64,000 bases of DNA from an uncultured Planctomycetales bacterium (GCA_937889015.1 CALARR010000103.1:7639-71638), one strand, 5' to 3'; positions 1 to 8,366 are shown, counted from the first letter of the stretch. Program-made: numbers and translations. The notes: generated by a model not told the origin, from the sequence alone.

Positions 1-1006
1 TCTCCAGCCGCGTCAAGGCGTCGCGCGTGTCGTTGGCGTGGATCGTGGTCAGCGAGCCTTCGTGACCGGTGTTCATCGCCTGCAACATGTCCAAAGCCTC
101 GGCGCCGCGGACCTCGCCCACCAGGATCCGGTCCGGACGCATACGCAGGCTGTTGCGCACCAGGTCGCGTTGCGTGACCAGGCCCTCGCCTTCCACGTTC
201 GCGTCGCGCGTTTCCAACCGCACTACGTGACGGTGCGCCAGAATCAGTTCCGCCGAGTCTTCAATGGTGATCAAACGCTCGCTGGCCGGAATGAACCCGC
301 TCAGGGCGTTCAACAGCGTCGTCTTGCCGGCGCCCGTGCCGCCGGAAATCAGAAAGCTCACGCGCGCCTGCACCGCCGCCGCCAGAAACTGCAGCATCTC
401 CGGCGTCGCGGCTCCGCCGCGCAGCAGGTCCTCCGCCGAAAGCGGCCGTGTGCCAAAGCGGCGAATCGAGAGCTTCGGACCGTCCAGGGCCAACGGCGGA
501 ATGATCGCGTTCACGCGCGAGCCGTCGGGCAGCCGCGCGTCGACCATCGAACTCACCTCGTCGATCCGCCGGCCCACGCGGGACACGATCCGCTGAATGA
601 TGCGAATCAGGTGCTCTTCGTTGGCAAAGACGATGTCGGCCGGCTCCAACCGGCCGCCCCGCTCCACATACACCTCGTGCGGCCCGTTGACCAGGATGTC
701 GCTGATCGTCGGATCGCGCATCAGGGCCTCCAGCGGCCCCAGGCCGAAGGTCTCGTCCTGCAACTCGCGAACCATGCGCTGCTGGGCCGCCTCGGACAAC
801 CGGGCCCCCAGCCCCTCGCAGGTCTCCTGCGACAAACGGCGAATCTCCGCGACCAACAGGTCGTGGTCCATCTCGCCCACCGTGGACAGATCCAACGACT
901 CGATCAGTTCCTCGTGCGCAGCCGTCTTCAGCCGCTGAAACTCGATCTCCGCCGGATCCGCGTCGCGGTGTGCGACCTTGCTAGGCGTTGTGATGGGCTG
1001 AATCAT
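1..1006 (-). CDS. cpaF: Tad pilus secretion ATPase CpaF/TadA (3' end beyond the window)
   Basis: This is the hexameric ATPase that powers assembly of Flp/Tad pili at the inner membrane. About 335 residues are visible and the C-terminus runs off the left edge. Reading the minus strand gives the T2SS/T4SS secretion-ATPase core: an N-terminal helical part (about 1-100), the ILVNGPHEVYVE segment near 104-115, Walker A SGGTGAGKTT at about 221-230, Walker B DRILVGEVR at about 292-300 and the His box HEGSLTTIHAN at about 315-325. The ATG lies in a GGAAGGATCGTGAGG context. It is the last visible gene of a minus-strand series after cpaB, 146 bases downstream of that gene's stop. The family call is secure; only the end is missing. 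Confidence 0.95.
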   Translation of the reverse strand, partial: MIQPITTPSKVAHRDADPAEIEFQRLKTAAHEELIESLDLSTVGEMDHDLLVAEIRRLSQETCEGLGARLSEAAQQRMVRELQDETFGLGPLEALMRDPTISDILVNGPHEVYVERGGRLEPADIVFANEEHLIRIIQRIVSRVGRRIDEVSSMVDARLPDGSRVNAIIPPLALDGPKLSIRRFGTRPLSAEDLLRGGAATPEMLQFLAAAVQARVSFLISGGTGAGKTTLLNALSGFIPASERLITIEDSAELILAHRHVVRLETRDANVEGEGLVTQRDLVRNSLRMRPDRILVGEVRGAEALDMLQAMNTGHEGSLTTIHANDTRDALTRLE

Positions 1007-1152
1007 CCTCACGATCCTTCCACAGTACGTTGGAGCCGGTCCTCAGACACTTCGCCGATTCGGTTTCTCCCCGCCGCCCAGACCGGCTGAGACGGTTCGC
1101 GGACCGGTTCTGCGCGGCTCGGACGACCGCGGAACCATTTCCGATCGGTCTC

Positions 1153-2190
1153 TCAGAAAGGACCTCCGGGCCCGATGCCACCGTAACCCGTGTACCCGCC
1201 GTAGCCACCATAGCCGCCGTAACCGCCGTACCACGGCCAACCACCCCAGCCGCCCCAATTCCAGGGATACACGGCCTCGATGCCCTTGGCCTTCTTTTCC
1301 GGCGGCGTGTCGATGACCGGCATGCCATACGGAGGATCGAGTGTGATCTTCTCGCGCTGACCGTCACGGAACACCATCGCGCTGCGCTGGGTCCGACGAT
1401 AGATCTCCGATACGAAGGGAGCCGCCGGCTCCTTGATGCCTAGCATGCCCACCAGGGTGCTCGGACCGGCAGTGTCGGCCACGGCCTTGTCCTCGTCGCT
1501 CCGCAGCACCAGCGACAGGCTTCCGCGTCCTTCCACCACCTTCAATGCCCGAGCCTGCGCCTGGTTCACGGCCAAGGTCACGCTCTGCGTCTCGCCACTC
1601 TGGCTGGGCTCTGTAACCGTCCCCGCCACCGTGCTCTGCCCCATGGCCAGAACGCGGACTTGAGTCAGCAACGTCACGGTCACATCCGGCACCGAAGTGG
1701 TGGTGTCCGGCTTGGCCCGGAACAGCACGTCCACAATCGTGCCCGGTGTGATGAACGTGCTGTCCACCCCGCCGCGCTCCATGGGAATGGTCACGGCCCG
1801 TTCACCCGGTTTGAGCATGTCGGCCAGCTTCGGTCCCATTCCCTTGGGATAGAAAAGCAACGGCTCAAAGGCCTGGCCGCGCTTCAAAGGCTCTTTCAAG
1901 GTTCGGCCCGCGATCTGCGCCACCTGTGACATCCAGATCGGCGGCAGCTTGGCCTTGGCCACCTGCTCACCGGTCATGGGCATGATCATCACGTCGTCCT
2001 GGCTGAGCACCCGGCCGGCGGGCAGATCGTCCGCCGCCAAGGGCACCTGGTAGGTTTGCACCTTGGGGGGCGCCTCGGCTTGCACAGGCGCGGGCCGGTC
2101 GAAGTACTTCTTCACCCCATAGGCCCCCACCAATCCCAGCAGGATCGCGAAGACGCCTAGAATCAGCGTGCCTGGACTCAATCGTCGCAT
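1153..2190 (-). CDS. cpaB: Flp pilus assembly protein CpaB/RcpC
   Basis: This is the periplasmic CpaB/RcpC component of the Tad apparatus, thought to work with the outer-membrane secretin. The 345-residue protein has one N-terminal membrane anchor (about 8-27), then a SAF-like domain (about 46-110, with the typical DLPAGRVLSQDDV stretch) and the RcpC core with GERAVTIPMERGGVDSTFI. The last 30 residues are an unusual Gly/Tyr-rich tail of repeated YGG units ending in GPGGPF, which is not part of the conserved family fold; it could be a low-complexity surface or secretin-binding tail. The gene follows the prepilin peptidase by 62 bases and precedes cpaF, which is normal Tad order. Confidence 0.93.
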   Translation of the reverse strand: MRRLSPGTLILGVFAILLGLVGAYGVKKYFDRPAPVQAEAPPKVQTYQVPLAADDLPAGRVLSQDDVMIMPMTGEQVAKAKLPPIWMSQVAQIAGRTLKEPLKRGQAFEPLLFYPKGMGPKLADMLKPGERAVTIPMERGGVDSTFITPGTIVDVLFRAKPDTTTSVPDVTVTLLTQVRVLAMGQSTVAGTVTEPSQSGETQSVTLAVNQAQARALKVVEGRGSLSLVLRSDEDKAVADTAGPSTLVGMLGIKEPAAPFVSEIYRRTQRSAMVFRDGQREKITLDPPYGMPVIDTPPEKKAKGIEAVYPWNWGGWGGWPWYGGYGGYGGYGGYTGYGGIGPGGPF

Positions 2191-2252
2191 GGTTCAACTC
2201 CCTCCGGACTGGGCCGGTGATGTCCGCAAGGGCTCCGTCCCGCAACTCATGT

Positions 2253-2783
2253 TCAGGAAAACAAAGTACCGTGTTTCCAGACCGCCAGAGCGAGGAAGAA
2301 CCAGGTGCTCAGGGCCATCGGTACTGCATAGGGCACTTTTCGCCTTCCGCCGAACGCGTTCTTCTCGCCCGAGGCTTTCGCGCGCCGCGCTTCACGTTTG
2401 CGCGCCGCGCGGCCCGGGGCCAGCAATTCGTAGAGCATGACTGCCCACACGATCACCACGGCTACGAGGGCGGTTGCCAGGAAGACCTTGAGGGTCAAGA
2501 CCACTCCCAGCCAGGCGCCTAAGGCGCCCATCATCTTCACGTCGCCGCCGCCGCCGCCACCAATCAAAAACAACGCCAGCAACAGTCCAAAACCGGTCCC
2601 AAATCCCAACAACGAGAACTTCAGACCTTCCCAACCGTTGCCCACGGTGTGTGCCAATACTCCCAGGAAGAAGACCGGAACGGTCAGCCAATTGGGAAGC
2701 CGTCCCCAGCCTACGTCCGTGATCAGGCAGGCGATCGTGAAAACCACGACCATCCCCGCCACGATAATCTCAAAACCGCTCAT
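2253..2783 (-). CDS. cpaA: Prepilin peptidase, A24 family (CpaA/TadV)
   Basis: This membrane aspartyl peptidase removes the leader of Flp-type prepilins. At 176 residues it has the length of the short CpaA/TadV class, which lacks the N-terminal methylase domain. It is polytopic, with hydrophobic stretches at about 5-22, 33-48, 57-76, 88-115 and 155-170. Both catalytic aspartates are visible: D23 in ITDVGWGRLPN and D81 in the GxGD-type motif GGGGDVKMMG. A basic insertion (about 122-148, GRAARKREARRAKASGEK) sits in the last cytoplasmic loop. It lies between the pilin genes and cpaB on the same strand, so its substrates are probably the two pilins just upstream. Confidence 0.93.
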   Translation of the reverse strand: MSGFEIIVAGMVVVFTIACLITDVGWGRLPNWLTVPVFFLGVLAHTVGNGWEGLKFSLLGFGTGFGLLLALFLIGGGGGGDVKMMGALGAWLGVVLTLKVFLATALVAVVIVWAVMLYELLAPGRAARKREARRAKASGEKNAFGGRRKVPYAVPMALSTWFFLALAVWKHGTLFS

Positions 2784-2924
2784 GGATTCCTGTTCCTATG
2801 GGCCCCAGCGCCGCGGCTCGTCCACGCCAACCAAGCCAGGTCGGCAACCCGCGCCGTGCAGAACCCCTAGGCCGCACAATTCGGCCTTACCGTATTTTAG
2901 CTCCCAAAAGGTGTACACCAGGGC

Positions 2925-2961
2925 AGAAAAATACCCTTGGTTAGCCTGGGCCAACCAAGGG
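2925..2961 (-). terminator. Rho-independent terminator after pilin 1
   Basis: The arms CCCTTGGTT (2934-2942) and AACCAAGGG (2953-2961) are a perfect 9-bp inverted repeat. On the minus strand the hairpin is followed directly by TATTTTTCTG. It lies about 80 bases past the stop of the first pilin gene and upstream of cpaA, so it would raise pilin transcript relative to the assembly genes. Confidence 0.75.
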
Positions 2962-3038
2962 TGTGGTGTGAACTCTATAGATCCTATTCTCGGCACGACC
3001 GAACCCAGGGACGGGGCTCGGGACCGAATGCAACCCTA

Positions 3039-3389
3039 CTACAAGCCAATCTCTCCCGTCGCAGTGGCACCCGCGGCAATGAACGGCGGGCAGACGATGA
3101 TGATCCCACCCGGCGTGCCACCCGGCACCTGCCCCGTCTGGCAGAAGTCGAGGTAATCGGTGTAACACGTGCCAGACGTGAACGCCATGCACGGCTTGTA
3201 GATTCCACCGAAGCAATAGCTCTGGCTCAAGTTGCCAATCGCTTGGCCCACGTCAACCAGTTCTTGCACGATCTGGTTGCGAACCGAAACCAGCCCCACG
3301 ATCAATCCGATGACCACAATGGTGGCCACCAACACGAGCTCCGCCGAGATGATGAACCCGGCCTCGTCATTCCACAGTCTGCGCACCAT
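3039..3389 (-). CDS. Flp/Tad-type pilin 1 (planctomycete Cys-rich type)
   Basis: This is a 116-residue structural pilin candidate. A short charged leader ends in NDEAG, followed by the hydrophobic helix FIISAELVLVATIVVIGLIV with the glutamate expected of type IVb pilins; cleavage is predicted after G11. The C-terminal half carries five cysteines (SYCFGG, KPCMA, GTCYTD, DFCQTG, IVCPP) and a PGGTPGG turn. It is about twice the length of classical Flp pilins. The ATG at 3389 is preferred over an upstream in-frame ATG because GGAGACGGAG precedes it. It is a close paralogue of the pilin at 3764-4105, has its own promoter and terminator, and lies next to cpaA, cpaB and cpaF. Confidence 0.85.
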   Translation of the reverse strand: MVRRLWNDEAGFIISAELVLVATIVVIGLIVGLVSVRNQIVQELVDVGQAIGNLSQSYCFGGIYKPCMAFTSGTCYTDYLDFCQTGQVPGGTPGGIIIVCPPFIAAGATATGEIGL

Positions 3390-3542
3390 GCTCCGTCTCC
3401 TGGATGGCAAGTGTGACACAATCGCCAAACGCATCTGTCAGGGTCCAACGCCCTGGTCCCTAACCGTTCGAAGCGCCTTTTCGCGTCAAACTGCAAGAGC
3501 GGGGAAAGCGTCTGCGAACGCAGAGCCCTGGACCTGGGGAGC

Positions 3543-3571
3543 ATTATAGGGACAAAGCGCAAATTGGTTAA
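3543..3571 (-). promoter_or_regulatory. Sigma70-like promoter of pilin 1
   Basis: On the minus strand TTAACC (3571-3566), a 17-base spacer and a perfect TATAAT (3548-3543) are found. The predicted transcript start is near 3536, giving a leader of about 147 bases before the pilin 1 ATG. Confidence 0.6.
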
Positions 3572-3686
3572 CATCCCTCTTTCCGGCTCAGCCCCTGCGA
3601 CGGGGGTGCATCACGCTCGCCATGTCCGCTGCTGAGGGCAATCTGGTGGGGCACCCGTCCGTTGTCCGGCAAGAACGGCCACCCAA

Positions 3687-3729
3687 GAAAAACGCAACCC
3701 CCTCGGACCCTTCCTGGGCACCGAGGGGG
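3687..3729 (-). terminator. Rho-independent terminator after pilin 2
   Basis: The arms CCCCCTCGG (3698-3706) and CCGAGGGGG (3721-3729) form a perfect 9-bp stem with a further ACCC/GGGT pairing in the loop. On the minus strand the stem is followed by TTGCGTTTTTC. It begins about 35 bases after the stop of pilin 2, separating its transcript from pilin 1. Confidence 0.75.
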
Positions 3730-3763
3730 TGACAGATGCTTGGTGCACATCAACCCGATCGAG

Positions 3764-4105
3764 CTAGAGTCCCACCTCGCCGGACAATGGCTGCAGTTGC
3801 GGCGGGCAAATGATCGTGATTCCGCCGGGGGTCCCACCAGGCGTCTGCGAAGCCTGGCAGAAATCGGTCACGTCCGTGTAGCAGGTGCCCGCGGTGGAAG
3901 CCATGCAGGGCTTGTAAATCCCACCGAAGCAGTAGCTCTGGCTGAGGTTGCCGATGGCTTGCCCCACGTCCACCAGTTCCTGCACAACCTGGTTCCGGAC
4001 GGAAACCAGACCCACAATCAGTCCGATGACCACAATCGTGGCCACCAGCACCAACTCGGCCGAGATGATGAATCCGGCCTCGTCGTTCCACAGCTTGCGC
4101 ATCAT
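3764..4105 (-). CDS. Flp/Tad-type pilin 2 (planctomycete Cys-rich type)
   Basis: This is a 113-residue paralogue of the pilin at 3039-3389. The N-terminal 50 residues, including NDEAG and FIISAELVLVATIVVIGLIV, are almost identical. The C-terminus differs: the five cysteines and PGGTPGG are kept, but it ends in PPQLQPLSGEVGL. The start is one of two adjacent ATGs (4105 or 4102); GGAGG at 4111-4115 fits the first with a 5-base gap. A longer upstream frame is rejected because its sequence is not pilin-like. A terminator follows directly. Two separately transcribed pilins suggest major and minor subunits or differential expression; which is major cannot be told from sequence. Confidence 0.85.
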   Translation of the reverse strand: MMRKLWNDEAGFIISAELVLVATIVVIGLIVGLVSVRNQVVQELVDVGQAIGNLSQSYCFGGIYKPCMASTAGTCYTDVTDFCQASQTPGGTPGGITIICPPQLQPLSGEVGL

Positions 4106-4585
4106 AAGAGCCTCCAAAGCGAGAGAAGTGACAGAAAACAGAAACTCCACATTCGGTTGACCCGGCCCCTGGCCAGTGAGCCCAGGTCGGGGAGGCGCGG
4201 GCTTGCCCGCTCTCCCCACCAACAACTGCAAGTCGCGACGCTACTCACGGATGTATCTGCAAAGCCCCAATCGCGGTCGACTGCCGCTGCCAGCCAGGAA
4301 CCCGGCACAAAACGCTGCGGCGATCCGTTAACACCTCTCCAGCCTTTTGCCCATCCATAGCTGCGACCCAGGGCGAAAACGAGCGAGACTAAACAGTCTA
4401 CCCAGAGGCTACATGATTCCTATAGCCCATATAGCCCCTACCCATCATATAATCGATATCTACCGCCTGTTCAATACCTTTATCATTCTGTTTTGCCATT
4501 TCATACTCTTTCACACCTCAGTATCACCTTCCTTCTCGGCAATCGCTTGCCAAAAACAAGTTGCAACGCATTTGCTAGAAATGAG
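4106..4585. other. AT-richer intergenic region upstream of pilin 2
   Basis: No convincing gene is seen. From about 4360 to 4600 the base composition drops to clearly lower GC than the coding DNA around it, and the stretch contains one candidate minus-strand promoter. The short frames here have no recognisable protein features. Confidence 0.5.
4446..4474 (-). promoter_or_regulatory. Candidate promoter upstream of pilin 2
   Basis: On the minus strand TTGAAC (4474-4469), a 17-base spacer and TATATG (4451-4446) lie in AT-rich DNA. It would give a leader of about 330 bases before pilin 2, which is long, so this is tentative. Confidence 0.35.
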
Positions 4586-4846
4586 ATGAGCATCGAAACT
4601 GCCCTTCTCGACACTCACGGCCGACCACACATTACAGTAGTAATGCCAACCAGAAGGGATAGTGCGCAGAACCGAACGGGAATATGGGTGTGCCTGGAAG
4701 GACACGTGGTTTGCCTGAGTCGCGTCCACGACCACGCAGACGCCGCGCGTTCTGCCGCAGAGACGCTCTGGGGACCAGTGGCGGCCGGTCTCGATCAGGC
4801 GTCCCGCGCGATTCAGGCCATACAATCGCTACGATCCCCCAAGTGA
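4586..4846 (+). CDS. Small hypothetical protein
   Basis: This frame encodes 86 residues (MSIETALLDTHGRPHITV...) that I do not recognise. It reads like a soluble protein of alternating strands and helices, with RTGIWVCLEGHVVCLSRVHD in the middle and a helical Ala/Gln-rich end. A hairpin followed by TTTTTT just after the stop supports plus-strand transcription. There is no strong ribosome binding site before the ATG, and an overlapping frame on the other strand spans much of the same DNA. It may be real, but the evidence is modest. Confidence 0.4.
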   Translation: MSIETALLDTHGRPHITVVMPTRRDSAQNRTGIWVCLEGHVVCLSRVHDHADAARSAAETLWGPVAAGLDQASRAIQAIQSLRSPK

Positions 4847-4856
4847 CGCATGCGGA

Positions 4857-4888
4857 CTCGGGATCTGCAGAGACCCGCGGGTTTTTTC
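4857..4888 (+). terminator. Possible terminator after the small ORF
   Basis: The sequence CGGGATCTGCAGAGACCCG is followed by CGGG and six T residues (4882-4887). The CGGG/CCCG and TCT/AGA pairings are short, so the hairpin is weak, but the T run is clear. Confidence 0.4.
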
Positions 4889-4957
4889 GTCGACGGCACG
4901 CCTCCGACCTGGCAAGAATCAGACAAATCGTCCACCCGCTGTTGGGAGAGCTTTCTT

Positions 4958-5650
4958 ATGAGTTTTGCAGCCATTCTGACCCTTTGCCTGTGCACGCAAG
5001 TCACCTATTCTCCCGAGGACTCGATCAACCAATGGGAGAATCACCTGCTGGAAGCCAAGTGGGCCCTGGTCGACGAAGTGACCGGCGCGCCACGGTTGCT
5101 GCTGGTGATGCGTTGCATGCGTCCCGATCATCGGATCTTCGAACTTTACATGTACGACTGGTGGGACGGCACCACGGTAAGAACCGTGGACGCCTGGACT
5201 GGCAGCTACAAGATGGAGGCGCGCGAGAACCGCAAGACCAAGCTGCCGGAGAAGTTCGTCCGCCTGGAATTCGAGCAGCACTGGTCGCCCGTCGACGTCG
5301 GCAAACAGCAATGGCTGGAGCGCTGGATGACGACGCAGGGCTATCGGCGGTGGATCGCCGAAGGCGATGCGGCGCACTGGACCGAGGCCCTTTCCATGTT
5401 GGATTGGACCGAGGAAATCGACTTCAAACCCTTCTTCGTGCAGTTCAAGATCGATCCCGCGCCGAACACGGTGGTGGGACCGCGCTCCATCGAGAGCATC
5501 AAGTTCCGCATGATGTCGGACGACGTGAAGAAGGTGGGCTGGTGGAAGCTCGATGACGAATTCGTGCTCTCGCCGGTCAAAAAATGGCGCCGCGCGCCGC
5601 GGTGGATCACCGGCGGCCCCGAAACCTACATGAACTTTCCAACCTACTGA
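4958..5650 (+). CDS. Conserved-looking secreted protein of unknown function
   Basis: This gene encodes 230 residues of unknown function. The start at 4958 (MSFAAILTLCLCTQV) is chosen because GGGAGAG precedes it and because it begins a short hydrophobic, signal-like segment; the in-frame upstream extension reads through the terminator region and is unlikely. The mature part is rich in Trp, Asp and Glu (MYDWWDGTTVRTVDAW, KKVGWWKLDDEF) and looks like one soluble beta-rich domain, perhaps periplasmic. No catalytic motif is evident. It stands alone between the small ORF and an acetyltransferase gene. Confidence 0.7.
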   Translation: MSFAAILTLCLCTQVTYSPEDSINQWENHLLEAKWALVDEVTGAPRLLLVMRCMRPDHRIFELYMYDWWDGTTVRTVDAWTGSYKMEARENRKTKLPEKFVRLEFEQHWSPVDVGKQQWLERWMTTQGYRRWIAEGDAAHWTEALSMLDWTEEIDFKPFFVQFKIDPAPNTVVGPRSIESIKFRMMSDDVKKVGWWKLDDEFVLSPVKKWRRAPRWITGGPETYMNFPTY

Positions 5651-5797
5651 GAACTCCTGCGACACGCGGTCTTCAACCGAACCCTGGCAGGCCCACCCGG
5701 CGCCATGCACCGCGTGGGCTTGCGTGCTTTCTTGGCCTAGACTTCCGCAGGGCCCAAGGAGGGCCATGACACCACCCCCATACCGAGGAGGGGTCGC

Positions 5798-7072
5798 GTG
5801 AAGTCGTATCAGCCATGTCTGGATGTCCCACCGCTCGCGTCTGCCGCAGCGGCCCTGTTGCCCGAAGAGCCCCAATCGCTCTGCTACGCTCGCCCCGACG
5901 AACTCGACGCCAACCCGTCGCTAGCCGGCGCGTTGCGCGTCGAGGAGATCAACCGCATCGCCGATCTTCAGCCGTTTCGCCAGGCCTGGCAGACACTTTG
6001 GCGCCAGACGCGCGCGGCCAACTTCTTCCAGTCGCTCGATTGGCTGGAGATCTACTGGGAACACTTTGGACAAGGGCAGCGGTTACGCGTCCTGGTCGTC
6101 TTGGCCGACGATCAGCCGATCGGCATCATGCCCCTGACCGTTCTGCCCGAGAAGACCCGTGCCGGCACGCTCCGCGTGTTGACGTACCCCCTGCACGACT
6201 GGGGATCTTTCTACGGTCCGGTGGGGCCGCAGACCACGGCCACGCTTCTGGCGGCACTGGGGCACGTTCGCGACACGCGCCGTGATTGGGATCTGCTGGA
6301 TCTGCGCTGGGTGGACTGGCACGGTTGTGACGCGGGCCGCACCGAGCAGGCCCTGCGACAAGTCGGATTCGGCGCGCACCGCCAGGCCTGGGCACAAACC
6401 GCCTTGGTGGACCTGTCCGCAACGTGGGACGAGTACTGGCGCAGCCGGACCAAGAAGTGGCGGCACAACGTCAGCCGCCTCGAACGCCGCGTGCGCGAAA
6501 CCCACGGCCTGGAACATGTGCGCTATCGTCCTCAGGGAGCGGACCAGGGCGATGGTGAACCGCGATGGGATCTCTTCGATCGATGCCTGGACCTCAGCCA
6601 ACGCAGTTGGCAGGGCTCGTCCACCACCGGAACCACGCTCTGCCACGACGTGGTGCGCGGCTTCCTTCGCGACGTGCATGCCGCCGCGGCCCGTTGTGGT
6701 TGCCTGGATGTCAACTTGTTGCTGCTCGACGGACGGCCCGCCGCCTTCTCCTACAACTACCGCTGCCGGGACCGGATCTTCGCCTTGCGCATGGGCTACG
6801 ATCCCGAATTCGAGGCCCTGGGAGCGGGCACGGTCCTGCAACGCATGATCCTCGAAGATAGCTTCCGCCGCGGCGACCGGCTCTACGACTTCGGCCCCTG
6901 CTATCTCGATCCCAAGCGGCCCTGGCTGACGCAACTCGGCACCAGCTATCGCTGGACGCATTTTGCGTCGGGCTCGTGCCGGGCGCAGCTCCTGCGGCTC
7001 AAACGCTGGCTGGCGGAAAGGCTGTATGGAACCGAGCGCGCCGTGTGTGCGCGATTCAACTCGGGCCAGTAG
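5798..7072 (+). CDS. GNAT-family acetyltransferase, CelD/BcsL type
   Basis: This 424-residue protein resembles the CelD/BcsL (cellulose-biosynthesis-associated) acetyltransferase family, used in modifying extracellular polysaccharides or lipids. The N-terminal domain holds FFQSLDWLEIYWEHFG and LPEKTRAGTLRVLTYPLHDW; the C-terminal GNAT-like half runs from about 200 to 360 with the basic segment SRTKKWRHNVSRLERRV near its start and the FDRCLDLSQRSWQG motif, then YDFGPCYLDPKRPW. The start is a GTG preceded by GAGGAGGGGT. The gene stands alone and ends in a terminator shared with the convergent YeaQ-like gene. Acceptor and donor cannot be deduced from sequence. Confidence 0.8.
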   Translation: MKSYQPCLDVPPLASAAAALLPEEPQSLCYARPDELDANPSLAGALRVEEINRIADLQPFRQAWQTLWRQTRAANFFQSLDWLEIYWEHFGQGQRLRVLVVLADDQPIGIMPLTVLPEKTRAGTLRVLTYPLHDWGSFYGPVGPQTTATLLAALGHVRDTRRDWDLLDLRWVDWHGCDAGRTEQALRQVGFGAHRQAWAQTALVDLSATWDEYWRSRTKKWRHNVSRLERRVRETHGLEHVRYRPQGADQGDGEPRWDLFDRCLDLSQRSWQGSSTTGTTLCHDVVRGFLRDVHAAAARCGCLDVNLLLLDGRPAAFSYNYRCRDRIFALRMGYDPEFEALGAGTVLQRMILEDSFRRGDRLYDFGPCYLDPKRPWLTQLGTSYRWTHFASGSCRAQLLRLKRWLAERLYGTERAVCARFNSGQ

Positions 7073-7076
7073 CCGA

Positions 7077-7109
7077 GGCTGGGGCATTCAGGCCCCGGCC
7101 CTTGTTCCT
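7077..7109 (+). terminator. Terminator between convergent genes
   Basis: GGCTGGGGC (7077-7085) pairs with GCCCCGGCC (7092-7100), with one G-U pair and a 6-base loop, and is followed by CTTGTTCCT. It sits right after the stop of the acetyltransferase gene. Confidence 0.6.
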
Positions 7110-7114
7110 CGCCT

Positions 7115-7438
7115 TCACGAATCCGTGTCGTCTTCCGGTTCGCGGAAGCTGATCGCCACACGGTAGATGATCATCAGCACCAGCGCGCCGGCCGCCGCCG
7201 AAAGAAGCCCCAGGGGGCTCAGAGGGTTGAGCGTGTTCTCGCCCAACACGTACGAAAGCCCTAGCGGACCGATCACGCTGCCCACGATCCCCAGGGTCAT
7301 CACCAGCAGTGCGCTGCCCGGCTCGCGCGCCGGCAGCAAGGTCTTGGCCAACAGACCGGCCAGTGTGCCAAAACCGATCCAAATCAACACGATGTTGAAC
7401 CACTGTTGGGCGGTGTGCGAAAGCTCCAAGTCGCCCAT
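7115..7438 (-). CDS. YeaQ/YmgE (GlsB)-like small membrane protein
   Basis: This is a 107-residue membrane protein with three hydrophobic segments (about 13-32, 41-60 and 75-97) and Gly-rich helices, GFGTLAGLLAKTLLP and LGIVGSVIGPLGLS, characteristic of the transglycosylase-associated YeaQ/YmgE/GlsB family. Members are small stress-linked inner membrane proteins of unknown mechanism. The ATG at 7438 is preferred because AAGGATCAGACT precedes it and because the upstream in-frame extension is Arg/Ala-rich and not membrane-like. The acidic tail FREPEDDTDS is probably cytoplasmic. It lies 115 bases downstream of the lipoprotein gene on the same strand and may share its transcript. Confidence 0.75.
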   Translation of the reverse strand: MGDLELSHTAQQWFNIVLIWIGFGTLAGLLAKTLLPAREPGSALLVMTLGIVGSVIGPLGLSYVLGENTLNPLSPLGLLSAAAGALVLMIIYRVAISFREPEDDTDS

Positions 7439-7553
7439 AGTCTGATCCTTGCGCAGCGTTGCTCCGAAGCCGTGCTGGCCCTGTTCGGGTGCCGCGCAAG
7501 GCGCAACCGGACACAGGGCAGCAATCGTGGCGGACCTCCGCTGGCCTACGCTC

Positions 7554-7787
7554 CTAGCGTCGCGTCGCCTGCTGCTCGGCAGCATGCGCCTTCAAGGCCG
7601 CCGCCTCACGCGCCAGCTTGAACTCCGGGCCTGGCGGGAAGTACTGAACGTCATCTTGCATGTAGTGCGGGCTGGGCAGCGTCTGACCGCCCACGTCCAC
7701 TTGACAACCGGTCAGGGAGACCAACACCAGCAGTCCCGAGCCCAGCAGGATCGTCCGAAGGGGTCGACGCGTTTCAGAGCCCCTCAT
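7554..7787 (-). CDS. Small planctomycete lipoprotein
   Basis: This gene encodes a 77-residue precursor with a basic start (MRGSETRRPLR), a hydrophobic segment and the lipobox SLTGC at about 22-26, so signal peptidase II cleavage and lipidation at Cys are predicted. The mature part contains GQTLPSPHYMQDDVQYFPPG followed by an Ala/Lys-rich helix (EFKLAREAAALKAHAAEQ). I recognise this motif from small lipoproteins of other planctomycetes, whose function is unknown. GGAGGTG 6 bases before the ATG at 7787 fixes the start over a longer in-frame ATG. It is probably anchored in a membrane, as a spacer or scaffold component. Confidence 0.75.
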   Translation of the reverse strand: MRGSETRRPLRTILLGSGLLVLVSLTGCQVDVGGQTLPSPHYMQDDVQYFPPGPEFKLAREAAALKAHAAEQQATRR

Positions 7788-7996
7788 CCCGCACCTCCAT
7801 TTGCGTAAAACCCAGAAGCTAACTAGTTTTCCCAAATTCACTGCGCGTGCTATGCATCCACAGCACTGCCGCAATAATCGTTACGCCCGTTATCGTCCGT
7901 CCTTGCCGTCAAACTTTAACTCGTTCGCCGCGTCGGTCCGCCAGCATCTCCTCTTCGTCCCAACTGGGGGAGAGATTACCTCCAGTCGCCATCGCC

Positions 7997-8080
7997 GGGT
8001 GCCATGCCACGCCCACGCCCGGCGTGGGCCCGCTCGTCGTGGGCGTGCCGAGGCTCGAAGACCGCATGGCCATGGCACCC
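7997..8080. repeat. Long imperfect palindrome, intergenic
   Basis: The outer arms GGGTGCCATG (7997-8006) and CATGGCACCC (8071-8080) are perfect 10-base inverted repeats. Inner arms CACGCCCACG and CGTGGGCGTG (near 8009-8018 and 8039-8048) continue the pairing. It lies in the 579-base region between the divergent lipoprotein and CHAT genes and looks like a MITE- or REP-like element; no second copy was seen in the window. Confidence 0.6.
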
Positions 8081-8153
8081 CATCATGTCCCATTGGGGTG
8101 ATGCGGTACACCAGCGTCCACATCTCTACTGTCTTGTGCATACCGCTTTCTGA

Positions 8154-8182
8154 TTGGAAATCGTTACTGGCCGGGCAATAAT
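8154..8182 (+). promoter_or_regulatory. Candidate promoter of the CHAT gene
   Basis: TTGGAA (8154-8159), a 17-base spacer and AATAAT (8177-8182) lie upstream of the CHAT gene. The leader would be about 180 bases. The -10 is imperfect, so the call is tentative. Confidence 0.3.
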
Positions 8183-8366
8183 GGAGAATGGACGTCGCGG
8201 TGCCGGAAGCGGCTGTGGCGAAATGTTGTACTCGGTCCTGCACTGCCCAACCACCGAGGGCCGGATGCCAACCGCTGGGTTGGTCGCGGAAGCTCGGTTC
8301 TGCCGGGCTCCCCGTTGCTCGCCCTGGCTCCGCCGGCTTTGCAGGACTCCACAGGAGCACGATCGC

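Noticed and set aside
8154..8366. In-frame extension upstream of the CHAT gene
   Set aside because: It starts in intergenic DNA and contains no signal peptide; the ATG at 8367 with CAGGAG is followed at once by one.
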